Notes: generated from the sequence alone by a model not told the origin. A stretch of DNA of 64,000 bases from Pseudomonas sp. UBA1879 (GCF_002338065.1 NZ_DDHJ01000017.1:98556-162555), one strand, 5' to 3'. Positions 26,558-35,779 are shown, counted from the first letter of the stretch. Numbers and translations: made by a program.

Positions 26558-27322
26558 CTACAGCGGCGTTCCGATCAATACATTGGAAGGTGCGAACTGC
26601 ACGCTAACGTTGCTGCCGACCTTTAGCTTCAAGGTGTTGAGATGGTCGGGCTGAGCGACCGCGCACAGGATCTGAGCGTTCGACAGGGCGACTCGGACCT
26701 CGCTGGGGCCATCTTCCCCATCAAGAATCTGGTCGATTTTGCCATTCAGGCAATTGTGTCCAAGTGTTGCGGGCTGATCTGGTGCCAGCAATTCCAGCCA
26801 GCTGGCTTTGATCAGCGCAAACACGTCTGCGCCTTTTTCCAGCTCTAATCGCAACGTGCTGTCATGGGTGATTTGCGCCTCGATAGAAAGCCCGCCAGCG
26901 AGGGCCAGCCCGATCATGTCGTTGCGACCGGCAGGGGTGATGCTGTCGACCCGACCGTGCAACTGATTGCGTGCGCTGGTGCGCAACATCAAACGGCTGA
27001 GCAACGCCAGATCGCTCGACTCTTCCGGCGTCTCCAACAGCTGGGTTTGCAGCGCCTGCAAGCGCTGATAAAGCCGCAACACCCGCTCGCCTTCGACCGA
27101 CAACTTCGCGCCGCCACCGCCACGCCCGCCCACACTGCGCTCGACCAGCGGCTGTTGCGCCAGATTGTTCAGCTCATCGATCGCATCCCACGCCGCCTTG
27201 TAACTCAACCCCGCGCTCTTCGCCGCACGCGTGATCGAACCCTGCTCGGCAATGTGCTGCAACAGCGCAATGCGATGGGGGCGGCGGACCATGTGTTGGG
27301 TGAGGGAAGGAGGGAAGGACAT
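26558..27322 (-). CDS. ModE-like molybdate-responsive transcriptional regulator
   Basis: A 254-residue regulator. An N-terminal LysR-type winged helix (about 12-90; RIALLQHIAEQGSITRAAKSAGLSYKAAWDAIDELNN) with the basic Gly-rich wing SVGGRGGGGAKLS, followed by two TOBE/MOP domains (about 115-180 and 187-252; SARNQLHGRVDSITPAGRNDMIGLAL, CLNGKIDQILDGEDGPSEVRVAL), which bind molybdate. This is the ModE architecture at the usual length. The modABC transporter it normally represses is not in this window. Confidence 0.88.
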   Translation of the reverse strand: MSFPPSLTQHMVRRPHRIALLQHIAEQGSITRAAKSAGLSYKAAWDAIDELNNLAQQPLVERSVGGRGGGGAKLSVEGERVLRLYQRLQALQTQLLETPEESSDLALLSRLMLRTSARNQLHGRVDSITPAGRNDMIGLALAGGLSIEAQITHDSTLRLELEKGADVFALIKASWLELLAPDQPATLGHNCLNGKIDQILDGEDGPSEVRVALSNAQILCAVAQPDHLNTLKLKVGSNVSVQFAPSNVLIGTPL

Positions 27323-27540
27323 GTCGGGTTAGACGTTCTGTCGGGGATGGTCGGCCGAGTGTATGACAAAAGATGCCATAACAGACGGTCCCGCTTCGCC
27401 ATCAATGGTTCGCTCCCCCACTGTTCTCGTGTTCATATCGAGATGGCACTTGCGTCCTCTTCTTAATGCTGTTGGAGCGAATTCATTCGCAAAAAAATGT
27501 AGGCGCTTTGGGCGATGGTATGCATCGCAGCGCTCATCAC

Positions 27541-28275
27541 TCAGTCACCAGGCTTCGGCGTGCGCGCCAGGCAATACACATCGACTTTCTTCGCGCCCGC
27601 CCTTTTCAACAGATTTGCCAGCGCATCAGCGGTTGAGCCCGTGGTCAGGACATCGTCGATGAGGGCGATGTGTTGATCGATGACTTTCGAGGGGGTAGCG
27701 AGGGTAAACGCGTCACGAAGGTTGCGTTTGCGCGCTTTGGCGTTCAACCCCTGCTGCGCAGGGGTCTCTTTCGTCCGTTTGATGAGGCGCTCGTCAACCG
27801 GTAGCCGCAGCTGCGACCCAAGCCAGTTCGCGAGCATCGCTGCCTGGTTGTAGCCCCGCTGGCGCAGTCTCTTGCTGGCCAGTGGCACGGGCACCAAGAC
27901 ATCGGGCGGGGTGAGGTCTTCGTCGAATCGATGTTGCAACGTGCGCGCGAGCAAGTCCGCGAGCAGTCGGCCCAGCGGCCATCTGCCTTGGTGTTTGAAG
28001 CGTGTGACCAGCGCGTCGATGGGGAAGTCATAACGCCACGGCACGATGACTTCGTCGAAGGCCGGGGAGTGGCGCAGGCACTGCATGCAGGTCAGGTCTG
28101 TCATGGACATCGGCAACGCGCAACGATCGCATTGATCGATCAACCAGGGCAGGTCGCTTTCGCACTGTGTGCAGAGGGCGATGTCCGAGTCAGTCTGCTC
28201 ATCGCACAATAAGCAGGTTTGTACGTTTTTTAACCAGATGTAAACCTGATGCCCGCTGTGTGGTTGACAGTGCAT
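27541..28275 (-). CDS. ComF family phosphoribosyltransferase-like protein
   Basis: A 244-residue ComF/GntX-type protein. The N-terminus has four CxxC pairs (Cys21/24, 35/38, 49/52, 63/66) typical of its zinc site. The C-terminal half is a phosphoribosyltransferase fold with VLVPVPLASKRLRQRGYNQAAMLA and the PRPP motif ALIDDVLTTGSTADAL. ComF proteins are linked to DNA uptake and to carbon-source use (GntX), with no certain enzyme activity. It is divergent from bioB, as in many proteobacteria, and its first codons overlap the BirA-type operator, so both could respond to biotin. Confidence 0.9.
   Translation of the reverse strand: MHCQPHSGHQVYIWLKNVQTCLLCDEQTDSDIALCTQCESDLPWLIDQCDRCALPMSMTDLTCMQCLRHSPAFDEVIVPWRYDFPIDALVTRFKHQGRWPLGRLLADLLARTLQHRFDEDLTPPDVLVPVPLASKRLRQRGYNQAAMLANWLGSQLRLPVDERLIKRTKETPAQQGLNAKARKRNLRDAFTLATPSKVIDQHIALIDDVLTTGSTADALANLLKRAGAKKVDVYCLARTPKPGD
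28239..28269 (+). promoter_or_regulatory. BirA-type biotin operator before bioB
   Basis: Half-sites TGTAAACC (28239-28246) and GGTTGACA (28262-28269) separated by 15 bases match the BirA operator layout TTGTAAACC-N14/16-GGTTTACAA. The right half contains TTGACA, which serves as a -35 box; a poor AACTAT lies 17 bases downstream as -10. BirA bound here would block the bioB promoter. Confidence 0.8.
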
Positions 28276-28383
28276 GTCGCTTCCTTAACTATGCCGAACA
28301 TCCGTGTTGCGCCTGTGGACTTTCAGGTTCTGGCCGATTGCCGAACCGCCCGGGTACTTGCCGAATACATGAAGGAGCCGCCT

Positions 28384-29439
28384 ATGAGCGCCAGCATCAA
28401 TGCCACTTTGCGTCACGACTGGACCTTAGCCGAGGTCAGGGCGCTGTTCACACAGCCGTTCAATGACCTGCTGTTTCAGGCGCAAACCGTGCACCGCGCT
28501 CATTTCGATGCGAACCGCGTTCAAGTGTCTACGTTGCTGTCGATCAAAACCGGCGCCTGCCCGGAAGATTGCAAGTACTGCCCGCAATCCGGCCACTACA
28601 ACACCGGTCTTGAGAAAGAAAAGCTGATGCAGGTCCAGCAGGTCCTGGAAGAAGCGGCCCGCGCCAAGGCCATCGGTTCGACCCGTTTCTGCATGGGCGC
28701 CGCGTGGAAGCATCCGTCGGCCAAAGACATGCCGTACGTGCTGGAAATGGTCAAAGGCGTGAAAGCCATGGGCCTCGAAACCTGCATGACCCTCGGCAAA
28801 CTGGATCTGGACCAGACCAAAGCGTTGGCCGACGCGGGACTGGATTACTACAACCACAACCTCGACACCTCGCCGGATTTCTACACCAGCATCATCACCA
28901 CCCGCACCTACAGCGAGCGTCTGCAAACACTGGCGTACGTGCGCGATGCCGGCATGAAGATCTGCTCCGGTGGGATTCTGGGCATGGGCGAATCGCTGGA
29001 CGACCGCGCCAACCTGCTGATTCAGTTGGCCAACCTGCCAGAGCACCCGGAGTCGGTGCCGATCAACATGTTGGTGAAAGTTGCCGGTACGCCGTTGGCC
29101 AATGCCGAAGACGTCGACCCGTTCGATTTCATTCGCATGCTGGCCGTCGCGCGCATTCTGATGCCGCAATCTCACGTACGCCTGTCTGCCGGTCGCGAAG
29201 CGATGAATGATCAAATGCAGGCCCTGGCGTTTTTCGCAGGCGCCAACTCGATTTTCTACGGCGACAAACTGCTGACCACCGCCAACCCGCAGGCCGATAA
29301 AGACATGCTGCTGTTTTCGCGTCTGGGCATTCAGCCGGAAGCACGTGAAGAGCATTCGGACGAGGTGCATCAGGCGGCGATCGAACAGGCATTGATCGAA
29401 CAGAAAAGCAGCGAGATGTTCTACGACGCGGCGGTTTGA
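28384..29439 (+). CDS. bioB: Biotin synthase
   Basis: A 351-residue radical SAM enzyme that inserts sulfur into dethiobiotin. The radical SAM Cys motif is CPEDCKYC (Cys59, 63, 66). Other conserved stretches are GAAWKHPSAKDMPYVLEMV, YYNHNLDTSPDFY and SGGILGMGES. The ATG at 28384 follows AAGGAGCCGCCT. It is the first gene of a complete bioBFHCD operon; a REP pair of about 90 bp separates it from bioF. Confidence 0.97.
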   Translation: MSASINATLRHDWTLAEVRALFTQPFNDLLFQAQTVHRAHFDANRVQVSTLLSIKTGACPEDCKYCPQSGHYNTGLEKEKLMQVQQVLEEAARAKAIGSTRFCMGAAWKHPSAKDMPYVLEMVKGVKAMGLETCMTLGKLDLDQTKALADAGLDYYNHNLDTSPDFYTSIITTRTYSERLQTLAYVRDAGMKICSGGILGMGESLDDRANLLIQLANLPEHPESVPINMLVKVAGTPLANAEDVDPFDFIRMLAVARILMPQSHVRLSAGREAMNDQMQALAFFAGANSIFYGDKLLTTANPQADKDMLLFSRLGIQPEAREEHSDEVHQAAIEQALIEQKSSEMFYDAAV

Positions 29440-29487
29440 TTCCCTTCCTAACGTTTGCCTGTCATGAAACTTGCGGCACGCGCGGAC

Positions 29488-29579
29488 CTGTAGGCGTGAG
29501 CTTGCTCGCGATAGCAGTCGATCAGACACATCGATGGTGGCTGAAACAATGCAATCGCGAGCAAGCTCACTCCGACAGC
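29488..29579. repeat. REP pair inside the bio operon, between bioB and bioF
   Basis: Forward copy at about 29488-29513 and inverted copy at about 29553-29579 (family A). The paired palindromes can fold into one long hairpin in the bioB-bioF mRNA. Confidence 0.85.
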
Positions 29580-29611
29580 GAAACGCGTATCGCATCTAAC
29601 CCGAGGCCTGC

Positions 29612-30817
29612 ATGTCTTTCGATCTGAGCGCACGTCTCGCTGCCCGTCGCGCTGAACACCTTTATCGCCAACGTCCCCTGTTGCAGAGTCCGCAGGGCCC
29701 TGAAGTCATCGTCGACGGCAAGCCACTGCTGGCGTTCTGCAACAACGACTACATGGGCCTGGCCAACCACCCCGACGTGATCGCTGCTTGGAAAGCAGGC
29801 GCCGAGCGTTGGGGCGTGGGCGGCGGGGCTTCGCATCTGGTGATCGGCCACAGCACGCCGCACCATGAACTCGAAGAAGCCCTGGCCGACCTGACGGGTC
29901 GCCCGCGCGCGCTGCTGTTCTCCAATGGCTACATGGCGAACCTCGGCGCCGTGACCGCGCTGGTGGGGCAGGGGGATACGGTGCTGGAAGATCGCCTCAA
30001 TCACGCCTCGCTGCTGGACGCCGGTTTGCTGAGCGGCGCGCGGTTTTCCCGTTATCTGCACAATGATCCCGATAGCCTGAACACCCGGCTGGAAAAGGCC
30101 GTGGGCGATACGCTGGTCGTGACGGATGGCGTGTTCAGCATGGACGGCGACATCGCCGACCTGCCTGCGCTGGCCAAGGTCGCGAAGGCCAAAAGTGCCT
30201 GGCTGATGGTCGATGATGCTCACGGCTTCGGCCCGCTGGGCGCTACTGGCGCGGGCATCGTCGAACACTTCGGATTGAGCATGGAAGACGTGCCCGTATT
30301 GATCGGCACCCTCGGCAAATCCTTCGGCACTGCAGGCGCGTTCGTGGCCGGGAGCGAGGCACTGATCGAAACGTTGATCCAGTTCGCTCGCCCCTACATC
30401 TACACCACGAGTCAACCGCCCGCGCTGGCCTGCGCAACGCTGAAAAGCCTTGAGCTGTTGCGCACGGAACATTGGCGTCGCGCGCATTTGCAGGCGCTGA
30501 TCAAGCAGTTCCGCGAGGGCGCTCGGGCCATCGGGCTTGAGCTGATGGACAGCGTTACGCCGATTCAGCCGATCCTCATCGGCAGCAGCGACCGTGCTTT
30601 GCGCCTGTCACAACTGCTGCGCGAGCGCGGGCTGATGGTCACTGCGATTCGTCCACCCACTGTGCCTTCGGGCAGTGCGCGTTTACGTGTCACGCTGTCT
30701 GCTGCTCACAGCGAAGCTCAGGTGCAGCTATTGTTAGAAGCACTGGAGCAGTGCTATCCGTTGCTTGCCTTGGATTCGAACAGCACATGTGAATCGGTGG
30801 AGCCACACAATGCGTGA
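29612..30817 (+). CDS. bioF: 8-amino-7-oxononanoate synthase
   Basis: A 401-residue PLP enzyme that condenses pimeloyl-ACP (or CoA) with alanine. It shows FCNNDYMGLANHP, GVGGGASHLVIGH, the PLP ring region DDAHGFG (201-207) and the Schiff-base lysine in GTLGKSFGT (Lys236). Its stop overlaps the bioH start by eight bases. The last 20 residues after the fold's end are not obviously conserved, as expected for an overlapping gene end. Confidence 0.96.
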   Translation: MSFDLSARLAARRAEHLYRQRPLLQSPQGPEVIVDGKPLLAFCNNDYMGLANHPDVIAAWKAGAERWGVGGGASHLVIGHSTPHHELEEALADLTGRPRALLFSNGYMANLGAVTALVGQGDTVLEDRLNHASLLDAGLLSGARFSRYLHNDPDSLNTRLEKAVGDTLVVTDGVFSMDGDIADLPALAKVAKAKSAWLMVDDAHGFGPLGATGAGIVEHFGLSMEDVPVLIGTLGKSFGTAGAFVAGSEALIETLIQFARPYIYTTSQPPALACATLKSLELLRTEHWRRAHLQALIKQFREGARAIGLELMDSVTPIQPILIGSSDRALRLSQLLRERGLMVTAIRPPTVPSGSARLRVTLSAAHSEAQVQLLLEALEQCYPLLALDSNSTCESVEPHNA

Positions 30818-31541
30818 TCGCTTGATCCTGTTGCCAGGCTGGGGGCTCGGCGTTTCACCGCTGGAGCCGCTGGCGGCCGCTTTGCGCGGGCTGGACGAAC
30901 ATCTGCACGTCGAGATCGAACCGCTGCCGGATCTGGACACCGACGACCTCAGCGAATGGCTAGATGAGCTGGATTCGACCCTGCCAGATAACGCCTGGCT
31001 CGGCGGCTGGTCCCTCGGAGGCATGCTGGCCGCGGAGCTGGCGGCGCGACGTGGCGAACGCTGCTGCGGGCTGGCGACGTTCGCCAGTAACGTCTGTTTC
31101 GTCGCGCGAAGCCAGTGGCCGAACGCGATGCCACAAACCGATTTCGACGCGTTCATTGCAGGCTGCAAAGCCCATCCCGATTCCACGCTCAAGCGCTTCA
31201 GTCTCATGTGCGTGCAGGGTGCCGAAGAGCCGCGCGCCCTGGCCCGACAGCTCAAGGCCGGTGCGCCTCACGGCACGAGCGTTGGGCTGATCGAGGGCCT
31301 CAAATTGCTCGAGCAGATGGACACCCGCACCGCGCTACAAGCCTATCGCGGCCCGCAACTGCACCTGTTCGGCGGCCTCGATGCGCTGGTGCCTGCCGAA
31401 GCGTCGGCTGACCTGCTCACACTGTTGCCGGATATCGAAGTCGGCGTGATCGAGCAGGCCAGCCACGCGTTCATTCTGGAAAACCCCCATGGCGTGGCGG
31501 CGGCGGTCCAGGCATTTCTACATGAGTCCGGTGATGACTGA
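30810..31541 (+). CDS. bioH: Pimeloyl-ACP methyl ester carboxylesterase
   Basis: A 243-residue alpha/beta hydrolase that removes the methyl ester from pimeloyl-ACP, the step that ends fatty-acid-like elongation by the BioC route. The oxyanion region is LLPGWGLG and the nucleophile elbow GWSLGG carries Ser68; the late Asp and His lie in GGLDALVP and ASHAF. It overlaps bioF by eight bases and bioC by eight bases. Confidence 0.94.
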   Translation: MRDRLILLPGWGLGVSPLEPLAAALRGLDEHLHVEIEPLPDLDTDDLSEWLDELDSTLPDNAWLGGWSLGGMLAAELAARRGERCCGLATFASNVCFVARSQWPNAMPQTDFDAFIAGCKAHPDSTLKRFSLMCVQGAEEPRALARQLKAGAPHGTSVGLIEGLKLLEQMDTRTALQAYRGPQLHLFGGLDALVPAEASADLLTLLPDIEVGVIEQASHAFILENPHGVAAAVQAFLHESGDD

Positions 31542-32382
31542 TCTTTCCCACTGTGCGGTGTTGAAAGCCGTGAAACAGCAGCAGGCAAAAAACCAGAACC
31601 CTCTGCCTGACAAGCGCCAAGTGGCCGCATCGTTTTCCAAAGCGGCGACCAGCTACGACAGCGTTGCCGAGTTGCAGCGGGCGGTGGGCAGTGAACTGAT
31701 GTCGCGCTTGCCTGAAGTGATGCCTGCGCGCTGGCTGGATCTGGGCAGCGGCACCGGCTATTTCAGTCGCGTGCTGGCGCAACGGTTTCCCCACAGCGAA
31801 GGCCTTGCGCTGGACATTGCCGAGGGCATGCTCCGTCACGCGCGGCCTTTGGGCGGGGCGGATCATTACGTAGCGGGTGATGCAGAGAATCTGCCGTTGC
31901 GCGATGCCAGCGTCGACCTGGTGTTTTCCAGCCTGGCCGTGCAATGGTGCTCGGATTTCGATTCTGTGCTGTCCGAAGCCAGACGCGTGTTAACGCCCGG
32001 TGGAGTATTCGGTTTTGCCAGCCTGTGCGTCGGCACCCTGTATGAACTGCGCGACAGCTGGCAGGCTGTGGACGGCCTGGTGCACGTTAATCGCTTCCGC
32101 GCGTTTGAAGATTATCAGCGGCTGTGCGCGGCCAGCGGGTTGCAGGTGCACAGCGTGAGCGTTCTGCCCCATGTCCTGCATTATCCCGACGTGCGCAGCC
32201 TGACCCACGAACTCAAGGCCCTGGGCGCTCACAATATCAATCCCGGCAGGCCGGGAGGTTTGACTGGCCGCGCGCGCATTCAGGCGTTGATCGAGGCCTA
32301 CGAGGCATTCAGACAGGAGAAAGGCCTCCCTGCGACGTATCAAGTGGTCTACGCCGTGTTGGAAAAGCCGAGCGCTGTTTAA
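31534..32382 (+). CDS. bioC: Malonyl-ACP O-methyltransferase
   Basis: A SAM-dependent methyltransferase of 282 residues that masks malonyl-ACP to start pimelate synthesis. The N-terminal DKRQVAASFSKAATSYDSVAELQR is characteristic of BioC; the SAM motif is WLDLGSGTGYFSRVL. I use ATG 31534 (MTDLSH), overlapping the bioH stop as ATGACTGA; ATG 31522 in the same frame is the alternative. Confidence 0.93.
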   Translation: MTDLSHCAVLKAVKQQQAKNQNPLPDKRQVAASFSKAATSYDSVAELQRAVGSELMSRLPEVMPARWLDLGSGTGYFSRVLAQRFPHSEGLALDIAEGMLRHARPLGGADHYVAGDAENLPLRDASVDLVFSSLAVQWCSDFDSVLSEARRVLTPGGVFGFASLCVGTLYELRDSWQAVDGLVHVNRFRAFEDYQRLCAASGLQVHSVSVLPHVLHYPDVRSLTHELKALGAHNINPGRPGGLTGRARIQALIEAYEAFRQEKGLPATYQVVYAVLEKPSAV

Positions 32383-32470
32383 AAAATGACCGGTTTTACA
32401 AGCGTCGTTCGTGTGAGCGCTATAGTGAGTGAGTAACAGTTTGAAAAAATCTGAACGGATGGTCGCCAAG

Positions 32471-33151
32471 ATGAGCGCTGCGTATTTCATCGCGGGAACC
32501 GACACCGACGTTGGCAAAACCACTGTCGCCACGGGGCTGTTGTATGCTGCGCGACAGTCCGGGCTGAGCACTGCCGCAGGCAAACCCGTGGCCTCCGGCT
32601 GTGACGTGAAACCCAAGGGGCTGCGTAATCCTGATGCCGTTGCATTGCGCGCTGAGTGTTCGGTTGAGCTGACCTACAACGAAGTTAACCCGGTCGCGTT
32701 CGAACCGGCCATCGCTCCGCACCTCGCTGCTCGCGAGGCAGGTGTCGCACTGACCGTGCAATCGCTGCTCGGGCCGATGCGCCACATTCTCGACAAAAAT
32801 GCTGACTTCACCCTGATCGAAGGTGCGGGTGGCTGGCGTGTGCCGCTGGCGGATCAGGCCAATTTGTCGGACCTGGCCATCGCGTTGAAACTTCCTGTGA
32901 TACTCGTGGTGGGCGTGCGTCTGGGCTGCATCAGTCACGCGTTGCTGACCGCCGAGGCGATCGCCAACGATGGCCTGCAACTGGCGGGTTGGGTGGCGAA
33001 CATCATCGATCCCAAAACCTCCCGCCTCGAAGAAAACCTTGCCACCTTGGCCGAACGCCTGCCGGCCCCCTGCCTGGGGCGCGTGCCGCACATGAAAAAA
33101 GCCTCGCCTGAAAAGATCGCCGAGCATTTGCATTTGGAGTTGCTGGATTAG
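32471..33151 (+). CDS. bioD: Dethiobiotin synthetase
   Basis: A 226-residue ATP-dependent enzyme that closes the ureido ring with CO2. The P-loop is GTDTDVGKTT (9-18); KPVASGCD, LIEGAGGWRVPL and GWVANIIDP follow. ATG 32471 starts the conserved MSAAYFIAGTDT; an earlier in-frame codon at 32429 lacks support. It is the last bio gene, about 90 bp after bioC. bioA is not in the window. Confidence 0.95.
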   Translation: MSAAYFIAGTDTDVGKTTVATGLLYAARQSGLSTAAGKPVASGCDVKPKGLRNPDAVALRAECSVELTYNEVNPVAFEPAIAPHLAAREAGVALTVQSLLGPMRHILDKNADFTLIEGAGGWRVPLADQANLSDLAIALKLPVILVVGVRLGCISHALLTAEAIANDGLQLAGWVANIIDPKTSRLEENLATLAERLPAPCLGRVPHMKKASPEKIAEHLHLELLD

Positions 33152-33299
33152 CGTCGATTTGATCCGTTCTGTTTATGCCCGAGCAGCCGGGTTGTGACCT
33201 CTATCACAAGGCGCAATGCCATTAGTGTTTTTGCCGGGTGTTTCACTGGCGTTGCTGCTTTAATGGCATTGTTCGTTTTATGAACAGAGGATTTCGATC

Positions 33300-33596
33300 A
33301 TGCAAATCACGCTGAACAACACGCTGTATCCAGGCCTGAGTGCAATGCAGGTCGGGCAGGATCGTGTCGATCAGGCCGCCTCTCAGTTGGCGAGCCCGGC
33401 GACTGAAGTGTCGGGCCGCAGTCAGTCCTCCGATTTCCAGCTTGAGCGCCTGCGTTCGGTCGATCGTCCCCAACGTTCCGACATGGCCACTAATGTTGTT
33501 GAGCTGACTGAAGGCCGCATTCAGGTTCAACTGGGCGCCAAAGTCGAAAAAGCGTCCGATGAAGCGCTTGGCACGTTGATCGACACCTTCGTCTGA
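33300..33596 (+). CDS. Conserved hypothetical protein (downstream of bioD)
   Basis: A 98-residue soluble protein without signal peptide or membrane segment. Its N-terminus (ITLNNTLYPGLSAMQVGQDRVDQAASQLAS) and C-terminus (MATNVVELTEGRIQVQLGAKVEKASDEALGTLID) recall short flagellar rod/hook-like sequences, where 'VVELTE...' heptads form coiled coils, but no function can be given. A hypothetical gene in this place, between bioD and acyl-CoA dehydrogenase genes, is usual in Pseudomonas. A GC hairpin follows. Confidence 0.75.
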   Translation: MQITLNNTLYPGLSAMQVGQDRVDQAASQLASPATEVSGRSQSSDFQLERLRSVDRPQRSDMATNVVELTEGRIQVQLGAKVEKASDEALGTLIDTFV

Positions 33597-33621
33597 TTCT
33601 TTGCAAAATCCTTCTTCAAAG

Positions 33622-33650
33622 CGCGCACGCTCTGTGCGCGTTCTTGTGTT
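33622..33650 (+). terminator. Hairpin terminator after the hypothetical gene
   Basis: Stem CGCGCAC / GTGCGCG around GCTCT, with a weak TTCTTGTGTTT tail. Confidence 0.55.
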
Positions 33651-33840
33651 TGCCTCCCGCTGAATTACGCCCTATCACCCGGCTGAATCGCGGCAGACTG
33701 CTGTCTGCCTCACGGGCTTGGCGCGCCTAAACTCTTTTGATCCGACCCATTGCGTCTGAACAGCGGCGTGACGTTTTTCATGCCGTCGATGAAAGGTGCA
33801 CGGCGCACCCTTGACATCAATTAGGCGTAAACGTATGTTT

Positions 33841-33854
33841 CAAACATCTGTTTG
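33841..33854 (+). promoter_or_regulatory. PsrA-type operator before acyl-CoA dehydrogenase gene
   Basis: CAAACATCTGTTTG, a perfect CAAAC-N4-GTTTG palindrome as bound by the fatty-acid-responsive TetR regulator PsrA in Pseudomonas. It lies about 100 bases before the start codon. Confidence 0.75.
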
Positions 33855-33951
33855 ACCACCGAATAACAACGACACCTCGGTGCAGGGGCAAGTCCCTACA
33901 GTGACCCTTCGGTCATCCAAATCCAGGATTCATCAGCAGAGGTTTATCGCT

Positions 33952-35757
33952 ATGCCTGACTACAAGGCCCCCTTGCGTGATATTCGCTTCGTCCGTGACG
34001 AGCTGCTCGGCTACGAAGCGCACTATCAGAGTCTGCCAGCCTGCCAGGACGCCACGCCTGACATGGTCGACGCCATTCTCGAGGAAGGCGCCAAGTTCTG
34101 TGAGCAGGTATTGGCCCCGCTGAATCGCGTAGGTGACAACGAAGGCTGCACCTGGAGCGAATCCGGCGTTAAAACCCCAACGGGTTTCAAGGAAGCGTAC
34201 AAACAGTTCGTCGAAGGCGGCTGGCCGAGCCTGGCCCATGACGTCGCCCATGGTGGCCAAGGCCTGCCTGAGTCGCTCGGCCTGGCGGTCAGCGAAATGG
34301 TCGGCGAAGCCAACTGGTCGTGGGGCATGTACCCAGGCCTGTCTCATGGCGCAATGAACACCATTTCCGAACACGGCACCCCCGAACAGCAGGAGGCTTA
34401 CCTGACCAAGCTGGTGTCGGGCGAGTGGACCGGCACCATGTGCCTGACCGAACCTCATTGCGGCACCGACCTGGGCATGTTGCGCACCAAGGCTGAACCT
34501 CAGGCCGATGGCTCGTACAAAGTCTCGGGCACCAAAATCTTCATTTCCGCTGGCGAACACGACATGGCCGATAACATCGTCCACATCGTGCTGGCCCGCC
34601 TGCCGGACGCGCCTGCGGGCACCAAAGGCATCTCGCTGTTCATCGTTCCGAAATTCCTGCCAGCGGCTGACGGCAGCGTCGGCGAGCGCAACGCTGTCAA
34701 CTGCGGTTCCATCGAACACAAGATGGGCATCCACGGCAACGCTACCTGTGTAATGAACTTCGACGGCGCCACTGGCTTCCTGATCGGCCCGCCGAACAAG
34801 GGCTTGAACTGCATGTTCACCTTCATGAACACCGCACGTCTGGGCACCGCATTGCAAGGTCTGGCCCACGCCGAAATCGGTTTCCAGGGCGGCTTGAAAT
34901 ACGCGCGCGAACGTCTGCAGATGCGCTCGCTGACCGGCCCGAAAGCGCCGGACAAGGCCGCCGATCCGATCATCGTCCACCCTGACGTGCGTCGCATGCT
35001 GTTGACCATGAAGGCCTTCGCCGAGGGCACTCGCGCGATGGTGTACTTCACGGCCAAGCAGGTCGACATCGTCAAATACAGCGAAGACGCCGACGCCAAA
35101 AAGCAAGCCGATGGCCTGCTGGCATTCATGACCCCGATCGCCAAGGCGTTCATGACCGAGGTCGGCTTTGAGTCCGCCAACCACGGCGTACAGATCTACG
35201 GCGGCCACGGCTTCATTGCCGAGTGGGGCATGGAGCAGAACGTTCGCGACAGCCGTATTTCGATGCTGTACGAAGGCACCACTGGCGTTCAGGCCCTCGA
35301 TCTGCTGGGTCGTAAGGTGCTGATGACCCAAGGCGAGGCGTTGAAAGGCTTCACCAAAATCGTCCACAAATTCTGCCAGGCGCAGGAAGGTAACGAAGCG
35401 GTCAACGAATTCGTCACGCCGCTGGCTGCCTTGAACAAAGAATGGGGCGAGTTGACCATGAAGGTCGGCATGGCAGCCATGAAGGATCGCGAAGAAGTCG
35501 GCGCCGCTTCGGTGGATTACCTGATGTTCTCCGGTTACGTTTGCCTGGCGTACTTCTGGGCTGACATGGCACGTGTCGCCGCCGAGAAACTGGCTGCGGG
35601 CACGTCCGAAGAGGCCTTCTACACCGCCAAGCTGCAAACCGCGCGCTTCTACTTCCAGCGCATCCTGCCACGCACCCGCACCCACGTGGCGGCCATGCTG
35701 TCGGGCGCCAACAACCTGATGGACATGAACGAAGAGCACTTCGGTCTGGCGTACTGA
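33952..35757 (+). CDS. Acyl-CoA dehydrogenase (FadE-type)
   Basis: A 601-residue flavoprotein catalysing the first step of beta-oxidation. Conserved stretches are MCLTEPHCGTDLGMLRTKAEP (flavin contact), KVSGTKIFISAGEHDM, SIEHKMGIHGNATCVMNFDGA, HPDVRRMLLTMKAFAEG and QIYGGHGFIAEWGMEQNVRDSRISMLYEGTTGVQALDLLGRKV, which holds the catalytic Glu region. Length fits the large bacterial dehydrogenases with a C-terminal extension. ATG 33952 begins the conserved MPDYKAPLRD shared with the paralogue downstream. The upstream PsrA-type palindrome argues for long-chain fatty acid induction. A terminator follows. Confidence 0.93.
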   Translation: MPDYKAPLRDIRFVRDELLGYEAHYQSLPACQDATPDMVDAILEEGAKFCEQVLAPLNRVGDNEGCTWSESGVKTPTGFKEAYKQFVEGGWPSLAHDVAHGGQGLPESLGLAVSEMVGEANWSWGMYPGLSHGAMNTISEHGTPEQQEAYLTKLVSGEWTGTMCLTEPHCGTDLGMLRTKAEPQADGSYKVSGTKIFISAGEHDMADNIVHIVLARLPDAPAGTKGISLFIVPKFLPAADGSVGERNAVNCGSIEHKMGIHGNATCVMNFDGATGFLIGPPNKGLNCMFTFMNTARLGTALQGLAHAEIGFQGGLKYARERLQMRSLTGPKAPDKAADPIIVHPDVRRMLLTMKAFAEGTRAMVYFTAKQVDIVKYSEDADAKKQADGLLAFMTPIAKAFMTEVGFESANHGVQIYGGHGFIAEWGMEQNVRDSRISMLYEGTTGVQALDLLGRKVLMTQGEALKGFTKIVHKFCQAQEGNEAVNEFVTPLAALNKEWGELTMKVGMAAMKDREEVGAASVDYLMFSGYVCLAYFWADMARVAAEKLAAGTSEEAFYTAKLQTARFYFQRILPRTRTHVAAMLSGANNLMDMNEEHFGLAY

Positions 35758-35779
35758 GTCAACACTGCGCTCCACATGC

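Noticed and set aside
26558..27322. ModE regulator as part of a molybdate transport operon
   Set aside because: No modABC or molybdoenzyme gene lies next to it in the window.
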